A DNA stretch of 64,000 bases from NCBI GenBank assembly GCA_945860265.1, contig CAMAQF010000001.1, positions 124,001-188,000 on the forward strand, given 5' to 3'. A program made the position numbers and the translations under genes. The stretch is from Emticicia agri (GTDB lineage Bacteria > Bacteroidota > Bacteroidia > Cytophagales > Spirosomataceae). The notes beneath the pieces were generated by a model. That model searched no databases and was not told the origin of the DNA. It saw nothing but the letters and a program-made list of their open reading frames with translations. The first letter of the stretch is position 1. Each line of letters starts with the position of its first letter. Shown in pieces: positions 35,796 to 45,493 of the stretch.

Positions 35796-36994
35796 AAACA
35801 TACCATCGTGACAAACAAAACTAACATCAATAATATTTGTACATGAATTACTTGTTTAAAACTTTGATGATAGTTTGAAATAAGTGCAATCTGAGCGATT
35901 CCGGCAATGATGGTAATCCAGACAGGCTGATGCTGGTCAAGACTAAGATGATAATAAACAAAAACATTTGAACAAGCAAAGAGTGCCGTTGCAACTGCAT
36001 ATTGCCATAGCAATGGAGCAATAGTTAAATATTCTTTTCCAAATAAAATAGAAACTAAAATTTCTGGGTAAAAATAACAAAACCCTACGATTGCAGCTGC
36101 CAATGTAGCAACCAATCCGAGTCCACCAAAGAAATACTTTATGTGGCTTTTTCCTTCTTTTTCAAGTTTTATTACTATTGGAAAAAGCATGGTAACTACC
36201 GTCCAAGTACCAAAATAAACAATTCTACCGATGAGTGCCAAGGCAGCATATAGCCCAGCTTCAAAAGGTTGATAAAAGTGTTTGACTAATAGAATATCGC
36301 TATTGTTGATTAGTATTTGACTGCACTCATAGGCCAATATAGTTAGTAAAAATTTGGTGATACTTTTATATTCAATGTTAATTTTTGGGGATAATTTAGA
36401 ATAATGAACTTTCGAAAACCACCAAGTTACCAAAAAAGAAACTATCAGTCCAATCGCCACACCATTCACACCGTACCCTGCATAAACTAAGGCAATACTT
36501 ACAAAAAGCCTTACCCACATTTCATATTGATAATTAAATGCTAATTTTTTGTAGTTGAGTAAGCCTTGTAAAACGCCACGGTTTACACTCATTAGAAGAT
36601 AAACTGGAAGCCCAAGTCCAAAGATAATGAATGGAAAATAGGAGCTTGTTTGAAAGAAATCTTGCAAAAAAAATGATAAAATCAGTACGAAAAGCATTAA
36701 GATAAAGCCAACGAATAGAGCTTTTTTGATCAACCAACCAATAAAAGCTCCTTTTAATTGTAGATTTGTATCACCTTCAAATGTAGCTATATACTTTGCG
36801 GCAGTAAGCTGAAAAGCCAATGCAAAAAAAGAAACCATCAACATAAACGTTATAATCAAGCTCGCCTCCGAAAAATCGCTTGGTCCTAGCCATCTTCCAA
36901 GTACAAGGTTTATGGAATAATTTCCCGCACTTACAACAAGCGTGCTTACGAATAAAAAACTTCCGCTCGTTACAAGTTTCTTTTCGTCGTTCAT
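35774..36994 (-). CDS. Polysaccharide flippase, MVF/Wzx-type
   Basis: 406 residues from the ATG at 36994 (an upstream TTG would only add five codons). About twelve helices. N-terminus SGSFLFVSTLVVSAGNYSIN, then LVLGRWLGPSDFSEASLIIT, is the usual opening of O-antigen and exopolysaccharide flippases. It would move lipid-linked glycan across the inner membrane. Its ATG shares one base with the stop of the STAS gene (TAATG), so they are coupled. Together with the GT2 fusion upstream it forms a three-gene operon opposite the GT-C operon. Confidence 0.87.
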   Translation of the reverse strand: MNDEKKLVTSGSFLFVSTLVVSAGNYSINLVLGRWLGPSDFSEASLIITFMLMVSFFALAFQLTAAKYIATFEGDTNLQLKGAFIGWLIKKALFVGFILMLFVLILSFFLQDFFQTSSYFPFIIFGLGLPVYLLMSVNRGVLQGLLNYKKLAFNYQYEMWVRLFVSIALVYAGYGVNGVAIGLIVSFLVTWWFSKVHYSKLSPKINIEYKSITKFLLTILAYECSQILINNSDILLVKHFYQPFEAGLYAALALIGRIVYFGTWTVVTMLFPIVIKLEKEGKSHIKYFFGGLGLVATLAAAIVGFCYFYPEILVSILFGKEYLTIAPLLWQYAVATALFACSNVFVYYHLSLDQHQPVWITIIAGIAQIALISNYHQSFKQVIHVQILLMLVLFVTMVCFHFFKKR

Positions 36995-37269
36995 TACAGT
37001 TGCAGCCAAATGATAGCTGTAAATTTAGTAATGTGTAATAATCGTTGAAGTTCACTATTTTTATTGAGCTTCACAATCATTGATCCTCCTTTATCGGTTA
37101 TTATTTTTTGAGTTGTGGCCAGTGCATTCACACCTACAATATCGGTTGCACTTACTTTTCGGGCATCAATTGTTAAATTCGAATATTTCCTTGCCAAGTC
37201 ATTCAATTTTTCTTTATAAACCAATGCCCGTTCAGTCGTAAAATCTCCATCAAGTTCAATAAATTCCAT
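36994..37269 (-). CDS. STAS-domain protein without the usual phospho-serine
   Basis: 91 residues, the size of a bare STAS domain (anti-sigma-factor-antagonist fold). NLTIDARKVSATDIVGVNAL lines up with the conserved loop DLSxVxxIDSSGLxAL, but the acceptor Ser after Asp is Ile here, so regulation by phosphorylation as in SpoIIAA seems impossible. It sits between a response-regulator/GT2 fusion and a flippase, which suggests a protein-protein role in controlling glycan synthesis rather than a sigma switch. No anti-sigma kinase is nearby. Confidence 0.75.
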   Translation of the reverse strand: MEFIELDGDFTTERALVYKEKLNDLARKYSNLTIDARKVSATDIVGVNALATTQKIITDKGGSMIVKLNKNSELQRLLHITKFTAIIWLQL

Positions 37270-37282
37270 GTGTTTTGATGTT

Positions 37283-38425
37283 TTAGTATTTTCTGGCTAT
37301 TTCTGATAGTTGCCCTAAAATTTTTATAGAATCCTTAAATGAAAACTTCGAGCCACATTCGTGTACCCATCTTTTAAGCGGTTGTTCACAGATAAGTTTC
37401 TTAACGATTTCGGCTCCATAATACTTTTTCATTCTCAAAAATATCTCAACATCAAACAACCAGCTAGTAAGAAATGGCGTATTAAACATATTTTCGGCCA
37501 CTTCACGTTTCATGATTTTTGCTCCGCATTGAGTATCCTGTATTTCCAGTCGCAAAATAGTACGAATTATTTTATTGATAATCTTACTGATTATGTCTCT
37601 CGAAGATTGTTTAATAATGTTTGCACCCATTCGATTGATTCTCGAACCTGCCACAAGTTTATAATCAGACGCAGATAATGTTTTGGCCAAATCATCAAAA
37701 TCAGCAAAATCGGTCGATAAATCGGCATCTAGGAAACCAATATAATCGAGTGATTTATCATTCACTAAATATAGAATACCTAGACGAACCGCTTCGGCTT
37801 TTCCACCGTTTTTTTCACAATCGTAAATAGAAATATATCCTTCTTTACCTTGTTGAAATTCTTTCAAGACTTCAAGAGTTTTATCTTTGCTTCCATCATT
37901 TACAAAACAAATATGATACCCATGATTATTGCTAACAAAATTTGCAAATTCTTTTGTTTTGAGCCTTTTCTCCTCGTTATAGCATGGAATAACAACACCG
38001 ATGCCATTTTTTATCAATAAGCCCGACTTTACTACTCCTTTTTGTTGTAGTTCGTTAACGTTAATTTTTATATTCAACAAGCGTTTAACTCTTACGATTA
38101 CTTCATTTATTCTTACGGGTTTTTCTATATAATCATTTACACCCATATTGAAAACTTCAACAATTGTTTTCTCTTCGTTTTCGCCCGACATAATTATAAT
38201 CGGTATATTTGAAGAGAGTGCCGTTCGGATATAATCAATTACCTCATAACCAGATTTGATAGGCATATTAAGGTCAATGATAGCCAGATCGGGTTGATGA
38301 GAATCAAAAAAATCAATTGCCTCTTGGCCATTGCTGGCACTGAGTACCTCGAAACCAACCTCAATGAGCTTATATTCAATTGATTTCAAAATCATTGGCT
38401 GGTCATCAGCGGCAAGTATTAGCAT
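37283..38425 (-). CDS. Response-regulator receiver domain fused to a GT2 glycosyltransferase
   Basis: 380 residues from the ATG at 38425 (the longer frame starts with a TTG). Residues 1-115 are a CheY-like receiver: acidic pair DD at 7-8, phospho-acceptor Asp51 in LAIIDLNMP, Lys102 in DYIEKPVR. Residues about 140-380 are a dolichyl-phosphate-mannose-synthase-like GT2: GVVIPCYNEEKRL, FVNDGSKDKT, DADLSTD (233-239) and DTQCGAKIMKR. A direct fusion of receiver and glycosyltransferase means glycan priming may be switched by phosphorylation. No histidine kinase is adjacent. Lies 13 bases before the STAS gene. Confidence 0.88.
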   Translation of the reverse strand: MLILAADDQPMILKSIEYKLIEVGFEVLSASNGQEAIDFFDSHQPDLAIIDLNMPIKSGYEVIDYIRTALSSNIPIIIMSGENEEKTIVEVFNMGVNDYIEKPVRINEVIVRVKRLLNIKINVNELQQKGVVKSGLLIKNGIGVVIPCYNEEKRLKTKEFANFVSNNHGYHICFVNDGSKDKTLEVLKEFQQGKEGYISIYDCEKNGGKAEAVRLGILYLVNDKSLDYIGFLDADLSTDFADFDDLAKTLSASDYKLVAGSRINRMGANIIKQSSRDIISKIINKIIRTILRLEIQDTQCGAKIMKREVAENMFNTPFLTSWLFDVEIFLRMKKYYGAEIVKKLICEQPLKRWVHECGSKFSFKDSIKILGQLSEIARKY

Positions 38426-38653
38426 TTTTTTAATTTTTTTCAAATCCCTATTTGAATAATTTGATTACTAAGACGAAAATAATCGTCAAAACCATATTTA
38501 TTAATTTGTTAATAATCAAATTTTTAAGGCTGCGGCGAATAGTCGCTTCAGCGAAACTTCTCACATTACGTATCTAATTCCTTATGTCTCATTACTGAAA
38601 AAGTAAATAATCAGTATATAAAACACAGCAATCTTCAGTCCTCAAAAGGTAAA

Positions 38654-38690
38654 AAAAAGGCTTTTCCTTACCAATTTGAGCATTTTTACT
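38654..38690 (+). repeat. Imperfect direct repeat, copy 1
   Basis: AAAAAGGCTTTTC, then TTTGAGCATTTTTACT. Second copy at 38825-38862 with the same two blocks; the middle differs. Confidence 0.55.
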
Positions 38691-38824
38691 AGCTCTTTAC
38701 AATTATTGGATATAAAATTTAGCTTTCTCAGTACTAATTGATACTGAAATATTCATGAATAAATAAATTGGCATTTAAAAGATTTTGGCATCGACATGTC
38801 AATAACGATACCAGTTTTATAGCC

Positions 38825-38862
38825 AAAAAGGCTTTTCATTTTTCATTTTGAGCATATTTACT
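38825..38862 (+). repeat. Imperfect direct repeat, copy 2
   Basis: AAAAAGGCTTTTC, then TTTGAGCATATTTACT; see 38654. Function unknown. Confidence 0.55.
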
Positions 38863-39295
38863 CAAAGTATTTTCTTACCATTAAGATTTTTATAAATTTC
38901 TTAGATGAACCAATAATTTGGCATGGGTTCTATAATTTGCTTAATTTTACTTTTTTTAATTATACATAAATAAAAATCTCTTAAATTAAAAAGTATTGGA
39001 TGCAATATGCAATTATGCTTAATTGCTAATAATGACGTCATAAATATCCTATAAAGGTCTTTTACTAAACATTATCGTTTTATTGTAGACATTAAATGAG
39101 ATTTGAAGACAACATTTAATAAACGCTTAGGAGTATTATTATTAAGTCTATAAAGATCCGAAGCTAATTTGAAGCAGATTTACTTTCCGATTTAAAAAAA
39201 TAATCCCATCCAAAGGGTATGGCTATTTTGCTTTGTGTTGAGTGAATGGTTTATTGAGAACAAACCAAATTAAAACTCCACATCCACGAGTTTGA

Positions 39296-39469
39296 TTACA
39301 CAAAATAGTCTTTTGAGTTATCAGAAAAGACAAAAATATCATTTGAATTCACAATAAAAGTCACCAACAAAGGAGGTAAATTTATACCCTTAACTTGCAA
39401 ATAAGTGCTAAATATGTAACCGTCATACGTTCCTTTAATATTGACATCAAGAGATAAAAAAAACTTCAA
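39296..39469 (-). pseudogene. Possible gene remnant
   Basis: A 57-residue minus-strand frame starting at a TTG directly after a stop reads SLDVNIKGTYDGYIFSTYLQ, then VKGINLPPLLVTFIVNSNDI and a polar end. The beta-strand pattern looks protein-like in otherwise gene-free DNA. No ATG and no partner frame, so either the tail of an eroded gene or chance. Confidence 0.25.
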
Positions 39470-40127
39470 TTAAGTACTAATACGAAAATAATCAAAAAAA
39501 TAAAATAGTTAATTTATTGATATTCAGTATTTTATCGCTGAGGAGAACCGTCTCGAATACTTTATATCATTTATTGTGTCGTAGTACTTAAAGTTTAAAA
39601 TAAGTGAAAAAATCACTCCCGAAAGAGATGTGCCTTTTTTTTCTGACTAAACTAACTCACAATAAGCTACATGCTAACATTATTTGGACGATAACTCCTA
39701 TAAATAGTACGTAAAAGTTTGCCTTTTTTTATCTAAAAAGTTCATAATTAATTTTGAAAAATCACACCAATAGGATGAGATTTTTCTAACATTGCTATGA
39801 GATTTAATACAAATCCTTGAATTCGGACAAAATTAGGAAACAACAATACATACATTTTAGACATTTATTATATCCGTTTAGCCATAAGATTTTATAGAAC
39901 GGTAAATATTGGACAAGTCCACAGAAAGGTAATAAGCTGATAGACAACGATTTAGCTATAGATAAATAAATCAATTAAAATCATTTTATTACTTATTTCA
40001 AAAACTTTAAGATATTTGTTTAAAATATTTTAGTCTTAAATTCTTTTAATAGAAGTATTAATGGAAAAGTCAACTTTAAAAAATTATACCCTCAAGAATA
40101 TCAATTCGATATATAAAAAATCAGATA

Positions 40128-40892
40128 ATGCCATTTACACTTTCGCATACACTTGCTATTTATCCATTCAGAAAGTTCTGTGGTAAGTATCTATCTTTTT
40201 CGGGTTTATTTATGGGTAGTATGGTGCCAGATTTCGAATTTTTCTTCAGAGTTACCCTTTACGCCGTATGGAGTCATACTTTTTGGGGAGTATTTTTGTT
40301 TGATTTGCCCCTTGCCCTTTTATTGGTATTAATTTTTCATCAATGGACAAAAAAAGCATTGATTTTACACCTTCCCACTTTTCTTTTTCAACGTTTTTTT
40401 AATCGTGTAAATGAAAATTGGTGGCTATTTTTCAAAAAATCCCTGTTTAAAGTTATTATTTCTATACTTATTGGCATTTTTACGCATTTTGCTTGGGATA
40501 ATTTTACGCATGAACCGAATTATATTTCTCCTATATATTTTGATTTTCTTGAATCAGATTTAAACATTTTTTCAATAAAAATCAAGTTGTATCAATTTTT
40601 GCAAGGGCTTAGCTCAATCATCGGCATGGCAGGATTTTTGCTTGCTGTTTATATGACCCCACAAAAAAATGTGAAAGATATTATTACGAAAAAAGCTAAA
40701 ACAGGATATTGGCTTAGAATAATGAGCTGTTCTCTTTTAATAATCATTGTTCGATATTTAATAGGCGTACCAAGCGAAAAACCTTTTGGACAGATTATTG
40801 TCATTTCAATTAGTGCCTTTCTCATAAGTACAATCATTGTGTCTTGGGTTTACAAAAACAGTCATAACCAATTATCAGATGAAACTTCCTAG
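40128..40892 (+). CDS. DUF4184 family membrane protein
   Basis: 254 residues with about six membrane helices. N-terminus MPFTLSHTLAIYPFRKFCGK with GSMVPDFEFFFR is the signature of DUF4184, where PFTLSHP and GsxxPDxE are conserved; THFAWDNFTHEPNY gives further His/Asp residues that look like a metal site, as in the distantly similar zinc-phospholipase-C-like and YdjM-type membrane hydrolases. Function unknown. Overlaps the start of the next gene by 14 bases, so they form an operon. Confidence 0.82.
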   Translation: MPFTLSHTLAIYPFRKFCGKYLSFSGLFMGSMVPDFEFFFRVTLYAVWSHTFWGVFLFDLPLALLLVLIFHQWTKKALILHLPTFLFQRFFNRVNENWWLFFKKSLFKVIISILIGIFTHFAWDNFTHEPNYISPIYFDFLESDLNIFSIKIKLYQFLQGLSSIIGMAGFLLAVYMTPQKNVKDIITKKAKTGYWLRIMSCSLLIIIVRYLIGVPSEKPFGQIIVISISAFLISTIIVSWVYKNSHNQLSDETS

Positions 40893-42906
40893 TTTATTGT
40901 TGACTCTACTTATTTTGCCAATGATGGTGTATTCACAATCAGCAATGGATAAGGGCTTCCGAATGCTTGAAACTGGAAAGTTTGCCGACGCGGCAATTTT
41001 TTTTCATGATTATCTAAAAAAAGACTCACTCAACCAAACAGCACTTATTTGCTACGCTCGTGGCGTTGGGCTTTCGGGTAAAACCGACATAGCTAAAGAC
41101 GTTCTTAAAAAGCTTCAGACAAGATTTCCGAACAACTACGAAATCGACATAAATATGGCAGAGGCTCAAATGTGGAGCAAAGATTTTGTGAAGGCTCTCG
41201 CTTTGTATGATGATTTGGTTAGGCGTGATACGACGAGTTTTGCTGCACTTTTGGGCTACGCAAATGCTTTTTCAGAATCTAAAAAATACATTGAAGCATT
41301 AAATTATGTAGAGAAAGCGTTGAAAGTAAGCCCAAATAACGCAAATGCAATGATGAGTCGAAAGTTTATGAGGTTGGGTAGAGGTGGAATTTTGGCCAAT
41401 GATGGAAAATTTGATGAAGCTATTGCTCTGTACAATCTAATTATGGCAGAAAATAGCAAAGATATTGATGCTTTGGTCAATATAGCCCAGGTTTTGATGA
41501 CTGCCGAACGGTATATTGAGGCGAAAAGTATTCATGAGATTTTGGTTGGTTTACCATCCAAAAAAACCGACGGCTATTTAGGCTTATCAATGGTTACAAA
41601 TAAATTAAAAAATAATGATAGTGCTTTATTTTGGGCGAAAAAAGCCGTAGAAACGGCTGATTCTACCAATACTTTAAAGGCATATTTGGGTTTGGTGAAT
41701 GCTTATGCATGGAAGAAAGACTTTAAATCTGCATTTGTGCAGCTTGAAAAACTCAGAACGGCGTATCCGAATGATGTGGATGTGATTTCGGCATACGGAC
41801 GAATTAATATTTGGAGCAAAGAATTTACGAAAGCATCAAAATATTATCAAAAATTACTGTCGTTGGTTCCATCTTCATTCGATGGAAATTTAGGTTATGC
41901 AGATGTTAGCCATGCACAAGGACTTGATAATGAGTCGTTTAAGTATGTAAGAAAAACCTTGGAATACTTCCCTAATCAGAGAGATGCCCTCCAGTTTTTG
42001 GAAAAACTACACATAGCTCATGACCCTACAATTTTTACACACGTTTTTTTTAGTAAAGATAATGGCGGAAATGTATCTCAAAATTATCGTGCAAAAATAA
42101 GCCTTGACCCTCACGCTCTTATAAAGATATGGTCTACTTACTATCAGCGTTCAGCACAAAACTTAAAAGAATCTAATAGTACTTTATCCAGTATCCAGCA
42201 AATAAGTACAGGTGCGAGCTATCGAATATCTGGTGCAATCAAATTGTTTGCAGAAGCCACTTTGGTTTCAACACTCAAATATAACCGAATCATTGGCGAT
42301 GCTGGTTTGGAACTAAATATTGGAAAGTACCAAATTTTAGAATTAAAGTTTTATAACGAAATGCAATCTTTTACGGCAAGCCTCATTGATAGAAATATTA
42401 GAATGGATAACATTCAAGCAAATTATAATCTAAGTTTGCCATTTAAAGTGGGACTTTACTCTCAAATGATAAATACCCGCATTTCGGATGATAATCAAAG
42501 AAATTTATTATTTTTATCGGTTTATTATGACTTATTACAATCTCCTATCCTCAAAGCAGGAATTAATTTAAGTATTTTTAGTTTCAAAAAACAAGTACCT
42601 AAAGTTTATTTTAGTCCCAATATTTTTAAAGGATACGAACTATTTGCTGCATCCGAAAACGTTAATGAGCCCAAAGCAAAAAAACTGTATCAGATTACTG
42701 TTGCGGGAGGAGTTCAAAAAATAAGTAACGAAAAGTTTCAGAATATTTATCGTTTTGATATAAAAGCAGGGTGGCGTTTTAATAAGCGACTTTGGGCAAT
42801 GCTCTATTTTATGCGGTCAAATTCTGCCGCCTCATCTGTTCAAGGTTTTACTTACAACGAAACGGGCATAAGAGCTCAATATATCATTCCAACAAGGCTT
42901 CTTTGA
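40879..42906 (+). CDS. TPR protein with C-terminal YaiO/BcsC-like outer-membrane barrel
   Basis: 675 residues from the ATG at 40879, chosen because it opens a clean signal peptide (MKLPSLLLTLLILPMMVYSQ); earlier codons lie inside the previous gene. Residues about 25-385 are ten or so tetratricopeptide repeats (for example AEAQMWSKDFVKALALYDDL and YIEALNYVEKALKVSPNNANA). Residues 395-675 are an outer-membrane barrel with end LL after IRAQYIIPTR. This TPR-plus-barrel layout is that of secretins for exopolysaccharides such as BcsC, PgaA and AlgK/E, so export of the locus's polymer is inferred. Confidence 0.75.
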   Translation: MKLPSLLLTLLILPMMVYSQSAMDKGFRMLETGKFADAAIFFHDYLKKDSLNQTALICYARGVGLSGKTDIAKDVLKKLQTRFPNNYEIDINMAEAQMWSKDFVKALALYDDLVRRDTTSFAALLGYANAFSESKKYIEALNYVEKALKVSPNNANAMMSRKFMRLGRGGILANDGKFDEAIALYNLIMAENSKDIDALVNIAQVLMTAERYIEAKSIHEILVGLPSKKTDGYLGLSMVTNKLKNNDSALFWAKKAVETADSTNTLKAYLGLVNAYAWKKDFKSAFVQLEKLRTAYPNDVDVISAYGRINIWSKEFTKASKYYQKLLSLVPSSFDGNLGYADVSHAQGLDNESFKYVRKTLEYFPNQRDALQFLEKLHIAHDPTIFTHVFFSKDNGGNVSQNYRAKISLDPHALIKIWSTYYQRSAQNLKESNSTLSSIQQISTGASYRISGAIKLFAEATLVSTLKYNRIIGDAGLELNIGKYQILELKFYNEMQSFTASLIDRNIRMDNIQANYNLSLPFKVGLYSQMINTRISDDNQRNLLFLSVYYDLLQSPILKAGINLSIFSFKKQVPKVYFSPNIFKGYELFAASENVNEPKAKKLYQITVAGGVQKISNEKFQNIYRFDIKAGWRFNKRLWAMLYFMRSNSAASSVQGFTYNETGIRAQYIIPTRLL

Positions 42907-43153
42907 TTTAGCTTACTCATAAATTGGGTAAAATTTAGTACTAATCGGATGTGCTTAGAAATAGTATGCTTACAAATCTGAACCTACCTGACAAACGATG
43001 TCCGACTATACCAATCATTTATTGCTGATAAAATTGTAACTTTGCTATCTTTCAATTGACTGCTGAATATTGATGTAAGTAAGTTATTTTGGTAATAGCT
43101 ATGCTTGAAAAATATTTAATGTTTATCCAATCTTGATTAGTTAAAGCTCCTTG

Positions 43154-44068
43154 ATGTCTCAAAAAACAAAAATACTTATTGCTCTCGGAATCGTCTATGT
43201 CGTTTGGGGTTCTACTTACTTGGGTGTCAAAATCGCTCTTCATACTTTGCCTCCGATGCTAATTTCATGTACACGGTTTTTGATTGGTGGCTCGCTTTTA
43301 TTTGCGTTTACGCTACTCAGAGGACAAGGAATGCCTACGCTACAAGAAACTCGTAATGCAGCATTTATCGGTGTGCTGCTCAGTGGTATAGGCAATTGTG
43401 CAGTAGCTTATGCACTCATGAAGATACCTTCTGGTTTGGTAGCTCTTTTGGCAGCAACATTGCCTGCATGGATGATTTTGCTTGATTTTTTGTTTTTTAG
43501 TAAGGAAAAACCTTCCATGATTGGTATAATTGGTTTGGTTTTGGGCTTAGTTGGAATGGCCGTTTTACTTAATCCTTTTCAACAAATTGGCCAGCAAGAA
43601 GTTCCTGTTTTGGCAGCATTAATTGTTTTTCTTGGTTCAATTGCTTGGGCTTTTGGCTCGCTCAAATCTCCTTATATAGTATTACCGGATTCGCTGCAAT
43701 CAACGGCTATTCAGATGGTAGTAGGTGGTTGTTTTTCTTTAATAATGAGCATTATTTTTGAGAAGAACCAATTTCAAGCCTTTCAGAATATGACTACAGA
43801 AACATATTTGGCGATGATTTATCTCGTACTAATTGGCTCTTATGTGGGGTATACTGCCTACGTTTGGTTGATAAATCATGCTCCGCCGCAGTTAATAGCC
43901 ACATATGCGTATGTAAACCCAGTGGTAGCAATTTTCTTAGGTTGGATTTTCTTAGATGAACGTCTTACTTCTCGCTCAATGTTGGCATCAGCAATAATCT
44001 TGGCTGGCGTAGTAATGATGACTTTAGGCCGAAAAAGAAGACCAAAAGAGTTAGACATAAAACAGTAG
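43154..44068 (+). CDS. EamA-family (drug/metabolite) transporter
   Basis: 304 residues from the ATG at 43154 (a TTG precedes it). Ten membrane helices in two EamA repeats: VYVVWGSTYLGVKIALHTLP in the first, and GSYVGYTAYVWLINHAPPQL with PVVAIFLGWIFLDERLT in the second. These two repeats are the hallmark of RhaT/YdcZ-like exporters of amino acids or other metabolites. Substrate unknown. Stands alone. Confidence 0.9.
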   Translation: MSQKTKILIALGIVYVVWGSTYLGVKIALHTLPPMLISCTRFLIGGSLLFAFTLLRGQGMPTLQETRNAAFIGVLLSGIGNCAVAYALMKIPSGLVALLAATLPAWMILLDFLFFSKEKPSMIGIIGLVLGLVGMAVLLNPFQQIGQQEVPVLAALIVFLGSIAWAFGSLKSPYIVLPDSLQSTAIQMVVGGCFSLIMSIIFEKNQFQAFQNMTTETYLAMIYLVLIGSYVGYTAYVWLINHAPPQLIATYAYVNPVVAIFLGWIFLDERLTSRSMLASAIILAGVVMMTLGRKRRPKELDIKQ

Positions 44069-44072
44069 TTTT

Positions 44073-44199
44073 CTACCTCAAAACTGCCATCAATTTCTTC
44101 GCATATTCATTATTTGGCTTTATTTGCAAAGCCTTTTGACTGTGCTTGCGAAACAGCAGTTTTCATACCCAATTTTTGATAGGGTTCGGCTAATTTAGT
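44073..44199 (-). pseudogene. Remnant of a TPR-protein C-terminus
   Basis: The minus strand reads KLAEPYQKLG in one frame and KLLFRKHSQKALQIKPNNEYAKKLMAVLR plus stop in the next. QKALQIKPNNEYAKK is a standard TPR second helix plus linker, so this is the last repeat of a lost TPR protein with a frameshift. Nothing gene-like remains further upstream; the rest of the gap up to 44530 shows nothing recognisable. Confidence 0.5.
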
Positions 44200-44529
44200 T
44201 GACTTTTAAAACTTTGGATTTGATTTGCGTGATTGCATCGCTGCGAAAATTCTTTTAAGGGAAATAAAAAATAAGACAATGAATTTATAAAGTCCTGAGA
44301 CAAAAGACATGAAACGGTTTTCCGCATTGGTTAGAGATAAGAGAAATTTCGCAGCAGCGACGATTCGCCGTTGCGACGATTCTCCGCCACGATAAAATAC
44401 TAACTAATAATAAGTTACATCATTTCAATTTGTCAATTAATATTGCCTCATTACTTATATCCTTCATTACGAATAAAGAATGGGTAACTAAAAAACGTTT
44501 ACAGAGTGCTTTGAATTGTGAATTCAACA

Positions 44530-44555
44530 AAAAAGACGCCCTTTGAGCGTCGTTT
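44530..44555 (-). terminator. Terminator of the collagen-like gene
   Basis: On the minus strand GACGCTCAAAGGGCGTC is followed by TTTTTT, about 55 bases after the stop of the gene at 44607. Confidence 0.85.
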
Positions 44556-44606
44556 CTGTAATTTAGCTCCAAAGAAATTTTAAATATTTTTTTGAAACAC
44601 TATGTT

Positions 44607-45299
44607 TTATTTCGGAATGCCGAAGGCTTTGGCCACCTCATCAAAATTTGTATAGTCAACATTAGCTCGTGATTTTACCCCTCCAGGAATAATAACATAA
44701 CGATAAACTAAGCCAGTAGTTGGTTTTCCTTGAATATCGAGTAATTCATTAAATGTGAAATTTATCCTTCCTAAAGCCACCGATATATTATAGATAGTTA
44801 AGCCAGAATTTGTTTCGAGCATCATTGGCAATAGATAGGTCGGGCCATTTAAAAATATTCGGCTATATGCCAATACGACCCCTTTATCAATAATATCTTG
44901 TGTAATTTTTACATCATTAATTCTAAATAAATAATTTTTTTCGTTGATTTTCTGCCAATCTTCAAAAGAGGGAGTAAACCAATCAGAATAGATGACATTG
45001 ATTATTCCACCTGTTCCCGATACTCCCGTTGTTCCTGTCGCTCCAGAACCTGGGTCTCCTTTTGGGCCAGTTGCACCTGTAGCACCCGTTGCACCTGTTG
45101 CCCCAGTCGCCCCTTGTGGTCCTGCCGGACCAGTCGGCCCTGTTGCTCCAACTGTACCTGTTTCACCTTTGAGTCCTGGTATTCCTTGTGGCCCTGGGTC
45201 ACCTTTTACACCTTGTGGACCTTCTGGCCCTTCACAACTGCTTAATGCTAAGCATCCCATCAACAGAATGCTGAAAGTAATTTTTTTCTTGATTTTCAT
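44607..45299 (-). CDS. Collagen-like triple-helix lipoprotein
   Basis: 230 residues from the ATG at 45299; that start puts a lipoprotein signal ([22 protein letters not shown]) at the N-terminus, whereas the longer frame would place 12 charged residues before it. Right after the lipid Cys comes an uninterrupted Gly-X-Y tract of about 25 triplets ([15 protein letters not shown] and so on, with five GAT triplets in a row), then a 130-residue globular C-terminal domain ([20 protein letters not shown] and onward), as in many Bacteroidota surface lipoproteins. Bacterial collagen-like stalks can form trimers without hydroxyproline. Likely a surface-exposed fibre with a trimerising head. Monocistronic. 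Confidence 0.85.
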   Translation of the reverse strand: MKIKKKITFSILLMGCLALSSCEGPEGPQGVKGDPGPQGIPGLKGETGTVGATGPTGPAGPQGATGATGATGATGATGPKGDPGSGATGTTGVSGTGGIINVIYSDWFTPSFEDWQKINEKNYLFRINDVKITQDIIDKGVVLAYSRIFLNGPTYLLPMMLETNSGLTIYNISVALGRINFTFNELLDIQGKPTTGLVYRYVIIPGGVKSRANVDYTNFDEVAKAFGIPK

Positions 45300-45493
45300 G
45301 ATTTGGGTTAGGCTGGTTTTTGTTATTGGGAACAACCTTTATAACAAGTATTGTCAAAATTTATTCTAATTTATTTATATTAACCTTTTTTACTTAAAAA
45401 AATTATAAATTCCTAATAATCAGTTATTAAAAACAAAATAAACGCTAAACATAATTATTTTACCAAGCGTTTTCCTCTATAAATATCACCTTA

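Larger units (their letters stand above)
38426..40127. other. 1.7-kb AT-rich region without a clear gene
   Basis: Very AT-rich in both halves. I find no long frame, RNA gene or known element. It holds a 38-base imperfect direct repeat (38654-38690 and 38825-38862) and a short minus-strand frame with coding-like residues (39296-39469). It may contain regulatory DNA of the flanking divergent glycan operons or an eroded gene. Confidence 0.5.

Noticed and set aside
38935-38965. Sigma-54-like promoter (TTGGCATG ... TTTGC) in the AT-rich gap
   Set aside because: The distance between the GG and GC elements does not fit the fixed sigma-54 spacing.
44340-44400. GC-richer stretch with GCGACGATTC twice
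   Set aside because: Too short and without folding or neighbours that would give it meaning.
44992-45369. Plus-strand frame rich in PVAPVAP opposite the collagen-like gene
   Set aside because: It is the complement of the Gly-X-Y repeat; no start site or signal makes it a gene.
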